NCBI RefSeq assembly: GCF_014650715.1
Contig: NZ_BMVM01000020.1
Span: forward strand, 1-64,000
Direction of reading: 5' to 3'
Origin: Streptomyces bluensis
GTDB taxonomy: Bacteria > Actinomycetota > Actinomycetes > Streptomycetales > Streptomycetaceae
DNA: 64,000 nt
Shown here: piece after piece, positions 1 through 8,434 of the stretch
Numbering within the stretch: position 1 is the stretch's first letter
How the letters are laid out: each line of letters starts with the position of its first letter
The notes under the pieces: generated by a model
What the model was told of the DNA's origin: nothing
Seen by the model: the letters and a program-made list of their open reading frames with translations, nothing else
Databases searched by the model: none
Translations under genes and position numbers: made by a program

Positions 1-3000
1 CAGGCGCCCCTTGTGCCGGCTGTAGAGCGGGCCGTCCGGCCACGGCGCCCGGTCCCCGCGAGCCAGCCTGGCGTCGTAGGCGTCCTTGATTCGCTTCTGC
101 TGGTCGGGCGTCAGCACGAACTGGTGGATGGCGTGGGCGAGTTCGTGGGTGAGCGTGGAGTAGCCGTCCGCCTGGGCGGGACCAGTCCCCGGGACCGTGG
201 TGAACTCGCCGAGCAGGTTCTCCTCCGGCACCACGACCTCGCCCGTCGACTGCGACAGGCCACGCACCTGCTCCCAGGTCCGGCCGTCCGCGCTCGTCCC
301 GCCCGCGAGGTCACCGAAGGCCGGCAGCGAGGGCAACGTCTCGCTCCGGGACAGCACGATCGTGCGGGTGCCCTTCTTCAGCAGCGTCGCCGCCGCCCGG
401 GGGTCGTGCAGCATGCGGACGAGCTGCCGCTGCGCGACAGGCCGCGCCGACACCGGCTGTTCGACACCGGCCGGCGTCTGCAGCATCAGCTGGGCCGCCG
501 TCGAGGCGAACTCCGGGGCCGGGAGGGCGTCGAGCAGCGCGTCCACGAGGGCGTGGTCCGAGGCCAGCCGCTCCCGGTCGGCGGGCGACAACCGTGCCAG
601 CTCCTGCTTGCGGTCGTCGGCCGTCATGCCGGGCAGCTGCCGCGCCAGCGTACGCACGGGGTCGGACCGCACGGCGTCGGTGTCGCGCAACGCCTCGTCG
701 AGGGTGGCCAGTTCGTCCTTCAGCCAGCGCACGTCGTCCGGTACGGCGCCCAGCGACAGCCAGGCCGACTCATACGCCTGAAGGACCGAGGACTCCCGGG
801 CCGGTCCGCTCACCAGCTCGCTGAGCTGCACCGTCAGCAGCGGAGCGGACCCGGCCGGGCGGCCGGCGCGGTATGCCTGGCCGCGCAGCGCTTCCAGCCG
901 GCCGGCCGGGAGCGCATCGTCGACCGGCGCGTAGCTCAGCCCCCACAGCAGGTCGAACAGGCCCTCCTCGCGCTGCTCGGGGGTGACGCTCAGGCCCAGC
1001 GCCGCGGCGGTGTCGGCCAGGGAGTCGGTGACGCCCGGCACGGTGAACCCGTCGACGGTGTCGGTGCCGGTGTAGCCGACGGCCCCGGAGGTGACGGTGA
1101 CCGCGACTCCGCCGATCACCCCGGTGAGCGTCGTGTGGCCACTGGGGTCCGTGAAGGCGTGCAGGGCGTGCCGCGGCGCTCCGGGGAACCACTGGGCGAT
1201 GGCCTTGTTGAGGCCGGCGACCAGGTGCCCGGGGTCGCCGGTCGTACGGAAGTCCATCCGGTCGAACGACCGCGGATTGTCGAACTGCACCCGGTTGCGG
1301 GCCGGTCCGGACAGCACGGCCCGATGGCCGATGCCCCGCATCAGATCGCTGAACCTGCGGCCGACGGCCAGCTTCGTCTCGTCGGTGACGGACGGATCGG
1401 ACGTCACCGCACGGAGCCATGGGGGCTGCGGGGCGGCAGCGGCCCCGGGCCCGGTGGCGGCGGTGGTGTGCGCGGACGGCTGGGGGCTCGCCGGACCCGG
1501 GGGCGGCGCGGGCGGCGCGGCATGCGTCGACGGGGTGGCGGGGCCGCCGTCGCCCGTGGGGGGTACGGGGGTGTCCTCCGGGGCGGGGACGGGTTCGTGG
1601 GGCTGCGGGATGTGGATGCCCGCCGCCTGGTCCCACAGCGCGCGGAAGCCCTCCCAGGTCTCGTCCTCCTGCTGGTTGAGCGCGATCGGGTTGGACGGCT
1701 CCGGGTGCAGGGCCTGCGGGTCGGTGCCGTACAGCCGCTGGAGCAGCGGAAGAAGCGTGGGCTCATGCTCCGCCACCCAGGACACACCGTCGTTGTTCCG
1801 CTGGTTCCCGGAGCGCGGGTCCGTTCCGGCGTTGGTGCCGAGGTAGACGTTGGTGAGCTGGGCGAAGTACTCGTACTCGCTCACGGACGAGTAGTTCGTG
1901 ACGCGCCGCCCGTCGGGGAGCGTGCCGTACAGCCGGCCGTCCGGCCACACGCCGGCGGCCCCTTGGGCCAGCTTGGCCACGTAGGCGCGCCGGATGAGCC
2001 GCCGGTCCTCCTGGCTCAGCGCGTTGTGGACCGCGTGCGCGAACTCATGGGTGAACGAGGAGTACCCGCTGTCCAGGGCGGGACGGGCACCCGGAACGCT
2101 GTTGGTCTCGCCGAGGAGGTTCTCCTCTCCGACACCCACCGTGCGGTTCTCCATCACGCCGCGCAGGGTGTCCTCCCGCCCGGCCAGATGACCGAACGGG
2201 CTCAGTGAGGTCAGCGCCCGGCTCTTGGGCACCACCATCACGCGGTAGCCCTTCCTGAGCACGTCCGCCGTCACCTGGGGATCGCGCAGCATACGCCTGA
2301 TCTGCGCCTGCGCCTCCTGCCGCGCCGCCCAGCGCCGGTCCACACCGGCCGGCAGCTGCACGATCATCTCGGCCGCCGCCCTGGCGAAGTCCGAGGCCGA
2401 CAGGGTGCGGCGCAGCACATCCGCCAACGCCCGGTTGGACGCGAGCCGTTCGAGCTGGTCGGGCGCCCGCAGTCCGAGCAGCGTCAGCTCTCGTGTCCGC
2501 TCGTCCGGGGTCATGGTGGGCAGCAGCCGCGCCAGTTCCACGACCGGGCCGGCCGGGCCACCCGTCCGGAAGGGGGCCAGGTCGGCGCGCAGCCGGTCCA
2601 GTCCCCGGTCGAACCGGCGCGGTTCGCTCGGGGAGGCGGCGCGTTCCTGCCACCGCGTCTGAAGCGCCGCACGCGCCTCGGGGCGGTCCGTGAACCCGCT
2701 CACGACCTCCAGCAGGCGGGCGCTCAGCGTCGGTGCGGCGCCGGGCGCGGCGGTACGCCGGTAGTCCGCACCGCGCAGCGTCTCGATCTCGTCGATCGAG
2801 ACGCCGTTCCCGAGCTCCGGGTCCGCCGTGCTCTTGAGGAGGTGGAACAGGTCCTCTTCGCGCTGGTGTCCGTCGGGGGCGAGGGCCAGTTCGTAGGCGG
2901 TGTCGGCCAGGGAGTGGAGGGTGGACGGCACCGTGAAGCCGTCGATGACGGCGGTGTCGGTGTAGACGCCGGCACCGTCGGCGAGGGTGAACTCCACGCC

Positions 3001-6000
3001 CTCGATCACCCCGGTCAGGGTGCGGCCGTCCGTGTCCGGGCGCAGGGCGGGCCGCGGCGCGTCGGGGAAGCGCCGGGCGATGGCCTGGTTGAGGGTGTCG
3101 GCGAGCCGCGCGGGGTCGCCGTCCAGCAGGAAGTCCACGGTGCCCACGGTGTTCGGGCTGTGGAACTGCACCGTGCGCCGGGCCCGCCCGGCGAGGACGA
3201 CCGGGTGGCCGGTGCTGTGCAGCAGCGCGCTGACCTCCCGGCCGGCCGCCAGCTTCGCGTCGTTGGACGACAGGGGGGCGGCAGCCGTCGGGCCGGGCCC
3301 GGTGGGCGACGGCAGCGGGGAGGCGGTGGCGGGGCCGGCCTGGGTGGACGGGGAGGCGGTGGCGGGACTGCCGTCGGCGGGCTGGGGGCTCGTCGCGGTC
3401 TGCTCGGTGTCCTGCTCGGCGGTCTGCTGCGCTCCTTGCGGCTCCCGGAGAAGCGTGGCGTGGGGGGTGTACGAGGGGTTGGGGATGTACGTCCCGACGG
3501 GCAGCCCGTTCCGCATCGGCTGCACGCCGCGGATGAACCGGGAGTGCACACCGCCGGGGAAGGCGATCTCCTGCTGGTCGGGGAAGGGCGAGGCCGGGCC
3601 CAGGGTGGCGTTGACGTCGATACCGCCGGGGGCGTCGATGTCGTAGCGCCAGGCGTAGTGGCTGAACAGGGCCTCCGCCGAGAGCGGGTCGGCCTGAACC
3701 GAGTCGCGCACGTAGTTCGGATTGGTGGTGGTGCTCAGGTAGCCGGACCGCGATCCGACCTGTCCGTAGTCGTAGACATGGTCGATCAGCGGGACCAGGT
3801 CGCTGCCCTTGGCCGGCAGCCCCTCGCGGAAGACGGTCGCGGGTGCCCTGCGGCTGAACTTGTACAGCGGCTGGTTGCCGCTGCGCCACAGCGCGTCCGG
3901 AAGCGGACCGTTCACCGGCGTCTCGGGGGAAGCGGCGACCACGGCGGGATCGACCGGCGGTGTCGCGCTGACCCGTTCCGTAGCGGGCGGGACGACCGGC
4001 ACCGGCCCGGCTTCCGGGTTGTCGGACCGCCGCTGGAAGTCGGCCACGCGGGAGGAGGCGACCAGACCGCGGCCCGGCAGGTACCAGTCCCAGGCGGGGC
4101 CGTCGGAGAACAGCCGCCCCTGCTGGTCCGAGACCCGTCCGGCGCTCGGCCCGTCGGGGTTGTAGATCCCGCGCAGGCCGAGCCCCGGTATCTCGGCCAC
4201 GAACACGTGCAGATCCTGGTCGTCCTGCCCTTGGCCCCACACCGTGACCCGGCCGTCGTCGAAGACGACCGGGAACTCGGCCACCACGTCGGCGAACTCC
4301 TGGTCGAAGGCCCCGCTCGGGTCGTAGGACCGGGTGGCCGAGGCGGTTGCGGGCACCGGCTCCCGCAGGAGCGGTCGTTCGGCCTGCTGTGTGGCCGGCG
4401 GTTCGGCCGGGCGCGGGTTCGCGGGCTCGACCGCCTGGGCGCCCAGCGGGTCGGTCTTCCGCGGCATCGGGCCGGGCCGCCGCGCGGGAGGCGTCGGGAG
4501 TACGGCGGCGGGGTCGCCCGACGTCGTGGTGACGGTGGGGGCGGGCGCGGCGAGGGTGGCGTCGTCCGGTGCGGGCGGGGCGGACTGAGCGGAGTCGGTC
4601 AGGTCCTCGATGGTCCGGAGATGCTGCGGCGGCAGGGCCGCACCGGGCAGGGCGTCCGGGGTGCCGCCGAGGTCGACGCCGGCGAAGCGGAGGATCTGGC
4701 GCAGGGCCGTCGCGTCGTTGCGAGTCCGGCGCCGCTCACGCTCCGCTGTGCCGAGGGCCGGGTCGTCGGAGACCAGCTGGATGTGGAACTGGCCGGACGT
4801 GGCCGGGGTGTCCGCCATGACCTCGGTCAGCTCGATGGCCTCGGCGTTCGAGGGATCGTGCACCAGGTTCAGGTCGATGTGCAGCTGGTCGCCCGAACTC
4901 GGCAACCGCAGGCCGTCGTTGGCATACCCGTCGAGCAGGCCGCGCATCTGCTCCTGGAGCGGCGGGAGCCGGTCGGCGGAGAACCCGTCGCCGGGACGCA
5001 CCGGCAGGTCCAGCGTCAGGGTGCGCACCCAGCGTCCGTCGTCGGCCTGGATGCGCTGGACGACGGTCCGGACGACCGTGTCCGGGGCGGGCTGGGCGGT
5101 GGGGGTGGCTGCGGGGCCCTGGCCGTCCGCCGCCGGGGCCGGGATCTCGGTGTGGATCGGGGTGGCAGGGCTGTACGGCTGCTGGGACCGCCACTGCTCC
5201 GGGCGCACGGGGGTGTGGGCGGAGGTGTCGGTCGGCGGCGGCTGGAGCGGGACGGGGCCCGCGGTCTCCTCGGCGGCCACGGCCGGCGGGGCCGTGGTGT
5301 CGGAGGCGTCGGAGCGCGCGGCGTCCTGGTCGGCCGTCAGGTCGGCGGTGTCCAGGGCGTCCGAGGCGTCTGGGCCGCCGTCGACGGTGGGGACCGGGGA
5401 CGCGGGTCCGGTGGCGGGTGCCTCGGCGCCCTGCGGCAGCGGTGTCCCGGCCGTCGGCCGCGGCTGCGCACCGGTGACGGAGTCCGGCGGCGTCGACCGG
5501 GCCGGGTCGGACTGGTTCTGGCCGGACTGGTTCTGGTCGGACGGGTTCTGGTCGGCCTGGGCGTGGTCCGAGGGCTGTTCGGAGGACTGGCCCGAGACCT
5601 CGTCCGCGCGTTGCTCCTCGGGCCGGTCCGCGGCCTGGTCCGGGAGCGGCGTCGTCCGCGTCGTGTCGCCGAACGCGTCCGCTCCCGTCCGCTGCGGGGC
5701 GCCGGACGGGCTGGGCGTACCGGTGGCGGGGTTGGCGGCCGCCGGTCCCCCGGCGCCGGTGGCGGTGGGCTGCGGGGCGAGACCCGGCACGGAGGCGTCG
5801 TCCGGCAGCAGTGTGGTGTCGGGCAGTGACGTGGCGTCCGGCAGCAGTGTGGTGCCGGACTGCGGTGCGGTCTTGGGCAGACCCGTCACGCCGTCGGCAC
5901 CCGTCAGCGGGTTCGGGGTCGTGGCGAGGTCCGGGATGCCGGTGCCGTCCCCCGGGTCGGTGAGGTCCGTGACGTCGGTACCGGCGTCCGAGACCGTGTC

Positions 6001-7500
6001 GCTGAACGGGTCCGTACCGGCGAGGGACTCCACGTCCGAGTCCGGGTACGACCCCGTGGACGTGACGCTGCTGGGGTACGACGTCGTGCCCGAGCCCGGG
6101 ATGCCGGTGACCGGCGACGCACCTCCGGTCACGGACGTGTTGGCCGTGGTGTCGGTGGTCGCGGGGCCGCCGACCGTCGGCGAGTTGGGCGCCGGCGGGT
6201 TGGTCACCGACGGCGAAGGGGACGCGGTCGCGGTCTCCGGGGCCGGGGTGCCCGTCGTCGTGGTGGAGGTCGTCGTGGTGGAGGTCGGGGTCGTGAGAGG
6301 CGCGGGCGCCGGTGGAGTGACCGTGGCCGGAGGTGCGACGGACAGGTCCGGACCGGTCGCCGTCGGCGAGGTGAGGTCGGGGCCCAGCCCGTCGGAGGAG
6401 TTCGGGGAGAACGCGCTGCCGGTCTCCGGACGGGGGGACGTGGTCCCGGAGTTCCGGTTGCCGCCGCCGACGCCGAGCAGGGAGTTGATGTCGGGCGGCA
6501 GGTTGAACATCGGGGCGAACATGTTCCGCCCGTCCAGGAACTTGTTGTTCAGGAACTTCGCGCCCTTGTCCAGCGGGCCGCTGATGAGCATTTCGGAGAC
6601 AGCGCTGACACCGGCCATCCAGATCGTGCTCGGATCAAAGCTCCAGGCGCCGCGGAGTATCCCATTGACCACCGTCTCGGCACCCGCCTCGCCGACGCCC
6701 TCGGAGGCGAAGCTGTCGAAGGCGTTCTTTCCGAAGTTCCCCCACTTGTTGTCGTTCCAGTTGTCGAAGGTGTTCTTGAAGATGTTTTTGACGACATTGG
6801 AATCGAGGATCCCGTGCAGACCGGAGATGAAGCCGCCCGCCACGAAACCGAAGAAGGCCGCCTCACCGAGCTTGCCCCCATCGAATCCGCCCGGATTGCG
6901 GTCGCCCTTGTAGGCGGCCAGCATCGTCAACCGCGCCGCGAACGCGGTGAACATCTCCTGCAGCGCCTCGCTGAACCCGGGCAGCAGATGGGAGTTCTGC
7001 AGTGCCCGGTAGATGACGTAGAGGAGCTGCAACCGCGTTCTCGCCTTGGCCAGGGCCATTTCGGAGAGGGAAAGGCCGCCGGTGAAGTACGACATGGCGG
7101 CGAGCAGCGCCAGTTCCATGATGAGCTGGAAGATCTCCCAGATCATCTCGATCTTGGATTCGGCGATGTCCTGCGACCGCTGGGTCTGGTTACCGCGGCG
7201 CTTGCGCAGTTCGTCGGAGAACTGTGTGACCAAGTCCAGGCTGCCGCCGACGAGTTGGGACATCGCCGCCTTGTAGTTCTCCGCCACACGCGGTGGCAGA
7301 GCACCCGAGACCATCGAGATCGAGTCGTTGATCCGATTGCGCAGTTCCAACAGGCGCTGCGCGTACTCTTCGAAGGGAATACTGCTGCTGTAGGCCTGCT
7401 TCGAGGAGGCCTGCATTCCTTCTTCGCCGAGCAGGATGATCAACCAGACTCTTACCTCGTCTGGGAACTCGATATCGTCGTCGGGCAGGTTCTTGGACAC
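1..7500 (-). CDS. Giant T7SS polymorphic toxin (ADP-ribosyltransferase plus two metallopeptidase modules), 3' end outside window
   Basis: An open frame of 2500 codons starts at a GTG (7498-7500), 12 nt after the preceding small T7SS gene, and is still open at position 1. Residues 1 to about 340 form an alpha-helical WXG100-like/CpnT_N-type front end, usual for actinobacterial ESX-delivered toxins. Residues 345-800 are a Pro/Thr/Ser/Asp-rich linker. Residues 805-930 and 1065-1160 are globular and not assigned. Residues 1190-1340 resemble pierisin/scabin-type ADP-ribosyltransferases: an LYK segment (K1214), an STT motif (S1256) and a Q-x-E motif (Q1309, E1311), with WRYDIDAPGGIDVN between. Two homologous modules follow (about 1410-1950 and from 2035), each with HExxH (H1818/E1819/H1822 and H2452/E2453/H2456) after a conserved ENLLGE. 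In module 1 an EYFA glutamate, E1877, could be the third zinc ligand. Family placement is from motif recognition. The substrate is unknown. Confidence 0.8.
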   Translation of the reverse strand, partial: MSKNLPDDDIEFPDEVRVWLIILLGEEGMQASSKQAYSSSIPFEEYAQRLLELRNRINDSISMVSGALPPRVAENYKAAMSQLVGGSLDLVTQFSDELRKRRGNQTQRSQDIAESKIEMIWEIFQLIMELALLAAMSYFTGGLSLSEMALAKARTRLQLLYVIYRALQNSHLLPGFSEALQEMFTAFAARLTMLAAYKGDRNPGGFDGGKLGEAAFFGFVAGGFISGLHGILDSNVVKNIFKNTFDNWNDNKWGNFGKNAFDSFASEGVGEAGAETVVNGILRGAWSFDPSTIWMAGVSAVSEMLISGPLDKGAKFLNNKFLDGRNMFAPMFNLPPDINSLLGVGGGNRNSGTTSPRPETGSAFSPNSSDGLGPDLTSPTATGPDLSVAPPATVTPPAPAPLTTPTSTTTTSTTTTGTPAPETATASPSPSVTNPPAPNSPTVGGPATTDTTANTSVTGGASPVTGIPGSGTTSYPSSVTSTGSYPDSDVESLAGTDPFSDTVSDAGTDVTDLTDPGDGTGIPDLATTPNPLTGADGVTGLPKTAPQSGTTLLPDATSLPDTTLLPDDASVPGLAPQPTATGAGGPAAANPATGTPSPSGAPQRTGADAFGDTTRTTPLPDQAADRPEEQRADEVSGQSSEQPSDHAQADQNPSDQNQSGQNQSDPARSTPPDSVTGAQPRPTAGTPLPQGAEAPATGPASPVPTVDGGPDASDALDTADLTADQDAARSDASDTTAPPAVAAEETAGPVPLQPPPTDTSAHTPVRPEQWRSQQPYSPATPIHTEIPAPAADGQGPAATPTAQPAPDTVVRTVVQRIQADDGRWVRTLTLDLPVRPGDGFSADRLPPLQEQMRGLLDGYANDGLRLPSSGDQLHIDLNLVHDPSNAEAIELTEVMADTPATSGQFHIQLVSDDPALGTAERERRRTRNDATALRQILRFAGVDLGGTPDALPGAALPPQHLRTIEDLTDSAQSAPPAPDDATLAAPAPTVTTTSGDPAAVLPTPPARRPGPMPRKTDPLGAQAVEPANPRPAEPPATQQAERPLLREPVPATASATRSYDPSGAFDQEFADVVAEFPVVFDDGRVTVWGQGQDDQDLHVFVAEIPGLGLRGIYNPDGPSAGRVSDQQGRLFSDGPAWDWYLPGRGLVASSRVADFQRRSDNPEAGPVPVVPPATERVSATPPVDPAVVAASPETPVNGPLPDALWRSGNQPLYKFSRRAPATVFREGLPAKGSDLVPLIDHVYDYGQVGSRSGYLSTTTNPNYVRDSVQADPLSAEALFSHYAWRYDIDAPGGIDVNATLGPASPFPDQQEIAFPGGVHSRFIRGVQPMRNGLPVGTYIPNPSYTPHATLLREPQGAQQTAEQDTEQTATSPQPADGSPATASPSTQAGPATASPLPSPTGPGPTAAAPLSSNDAKLAAGREVSALLHSTGHPVVLAGRARRTVQFHSPNTVGTVDFLLDGDPARLADTLNQAIARRFPDAPRPALRPDTDGRTLTGVIEGVEFTLADGAGVYTDTAVIDGFTVPSTLHSLADTAYELALAPDGHQREEDLFHLLKSTADPELGNGVSIDEIETLRGADYRRTAAPGAAPTLSARLLEVVSGFTDRPEARAALQTRWQERAASPSEPRRFDRGLDRLRADLAPFRTGGPAGPVVELARLLPTMTPDERTRELTLLGLRAPDQLERLASNRALADVLRRTLSASDFARAAAEMIVQLPAGVDRRWAARQEAQAQIRRMLRDPQVTADVLRKGYRVMVVPKSRALTSLSPFGHLAGREDTLRGVMENRTVGVGEENLLGETNSVPGARPALDSGYSSFTHEFAHAVHNALSQEDRRLIRRAYVAKLAQGAAGVWPDGRLYGTLPDGRRVTNYSSVSEYEYFAQLTNVYLGTNAGTDPRSGNQRNNDGVSWVAEHEPTLLPLLQRLYGTDPQALHPEPSNPIALNQQEDETWEGFRALWDQAAGIHIPQPHEPVPAPEDTPVPPTGDGGPATPSTHAAPPAPPPGPASPQPSAHTTAATGPGAAAAPQPPWLRAVTSDPSVTDETKLAVGRRFSDLMRGIGHRAVLSGPARNRVQFDNPRSFDRMDFRTTGDPGHLVAGLNKAIAQWFPGAPRHALHAFTDPSGHTTLTGVIGGVAVTVTSGAVGYTGTDTVDGFTVPGVTDSLADTAAALGLSVTPEQREEGLFDLLWGLSYAPVDDALPAGRLEALRGQAYRAGRPAGSAPLLTVQLSELVSGPARESSVLQAYESAWLSLGAVPDDVRWLKDELATLDEALRDTDAVRSDPVRTLARQLPGMTADDRKQELARLSPADRERLASDHALVDALLDALPAPEFASTAAQLMLQTPAGVEQPVSARPVAQRQLVRMLHDPRAAATLLKKGTRTIVLSRSETLPSLPAFGDLAGGTSADGRTWEQVRGLSQSTGEVVVPEENLLGEFTTVPGTGPAQADGYSTLTHELAHAIHQFVLTPDQQKRIKDAYDARLARGDRAPWPDGPLYSRHKGRL

Positions 7501-7512
7501 GGTCGGCTCTGC

Positions 7513-7902
7513 TCAGCGCTTTCCGTTGCCGCCGGCGCCGTTGTCGAAGTCGCCGATCTTGCTCAGGTTCGCTCGGGCCTCGGCGATGCTTTCCGTGGCG
7601 AAGCCCTGCGCGGCCCTGATCTCCTCCAGCTCTGCGAAACGACCGTCGACGGTGCCGGAGATGGCGTCCTGGAGGGCGAAGAAGGTGTTCGTCGTGGTCT
7701 CTATCTCACGGTCCCATTCAGGGCCGACCTGTTCGGCGTACTTGTCGTCGATGCCGTACCAGTTCCCGAAGTGCCCCATGGTGGTGGCGAATCCGTTGGC
7801 GATGGCTCCGGCTTCCTTGGCAATGGCCTGCATTTCGGTGATGGCGGCCTGCAGCCGGGCCGGGTCGGCCTCGAAGGCGTCCTGGTATCCGAAGTCCGCC
7901 AC
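7513..7902 (-). CDS. Small WXG100-like T7SS protein upstream of the toxin
   Basis: 129 residues from a GTG start (7900-7902), which lies 2 nt after the YbaB-like stop and 12 nt before the toxin start, so the three genes are almost certainly co-translated. It is mostly alpha-helical with a central W48-Y49-G50 turn, as expected for an ESX/WXG100 helical hairpin. I see no clear YxxxD/E export signal at the C terminus, which ends in a Gly/Asn-rich tail. By position it could be the dedicated partner or targeting chaperone of the adjacent toxin, since LXG/WXG toxins commonly have small helical partners encoded next to them. That role is inferred. It is not a close relative of the two WXG100 genes near eccB. 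Confidence 0.7.
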   Translation of the reverse strand: MADFGYQDAFEADPARLQAAITEMQAIAKEAGAIANGFATTMGHFGNWYGIDDKYAEQVGPEWDREIETTTNTFFALQDAISGTVDGRFAELEEIRAAQGFATESIAEARANLSKIGDFDNGAGGNGKR

Positions 7903-7904
7903 GA

Positions 7905-8357
7905 CTACCGGCCCTCCCCATCCTCGTGGATCTCATCGCGCAGTTTATCGCTTGCTCCGGCGCGCCGTTCCGAACCCCGCTCCACGGACCTCATCAGCGG
8001 TCCGAAGACCTCGTCCCAGTCGACGCCGGCGTTCGCGGGCTGCGGCCCGTCGCCCATCTGGTCGGTCAGTGGCCGGAAGGCGTCCATCACCGCCTGCGCC
8101 ATCTGCGCCTGCGCCTGCCGGGTGGCCTCCATCACCGACGCCGACAACTGGGCGGCGCCCATGGTGCGGTACTTGCCGTCCAGGAACTTCACCGCGGTGA
8201 GCTGCCCCTGCGAGCTGACGGTGACCTCCACGGAGCGGTCGTGCGAGCGCACCGTGGCCGAGGCCTGGCTCAGCCGCTCCTTGGCGCTGTCGACCGCCCT
8301 GCGGGTCTCCTCAAGCTGGGCCATGGCCTGTTCCAGCCGGTCCTTGATCGAGTCCAT
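7905..8357 (-). CDS. YbaB/EbfC-family protein of the T7SS operon
   Basis: 150 residues from an ATG. Residues 1-40 form an amphipathic helix with regular Glu/Arg/Gln content (MDSIKDRLEQAMAQLEETRR). The middle part, VEVTVSSQGQLTAVKF, is the two-strand beta hairpin typical of YbaB/EbfC dimers, followed by a long helix (VMEATRQAQAQMAQAVMDAF). The C-terminal 40 residues are charged and probably disordered. YbaB proteins bind DNA as dimers. ESX loci of mycobacteria encode a YbaB-like member, EspL, that stabilises secreted substrates, so within this operon a T7SS accessory role is more likely than a nucleoid role. It sits between the large coiled-coil gene and the toxin unit. Confidence 0.75.
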   Translation of the reverse strand: MDSIKDRLEQAMAQLEETRRAVDSAKERLSQASATVRSHDRSVEVTVSSQGQLTAVKFLDGKYRTMGAAQLSASVMEATRQAQAQMAQAVMDAFRPLTDQMGDGPQPANAGVDWDEVFGPLMRSVERGSERRAGASDKLRDEIHEDGEGR

Positions 8358-8434
8358 CGCTTACGCGTGCCCTTCCTTGTTCGTGGCTCTCCTCGGCGTC
8401 TGTCCGGCCTCCTCGGCCGTGCGGCCGTGTGTCA

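Noticed and set aside
13..5829. Long plus-strand open frames over the toxin gene
   Set aside because: Arg/Gly/Val-rich products without domains. The minus frame carries ART and HExxH motifs in one continuous reading frame.
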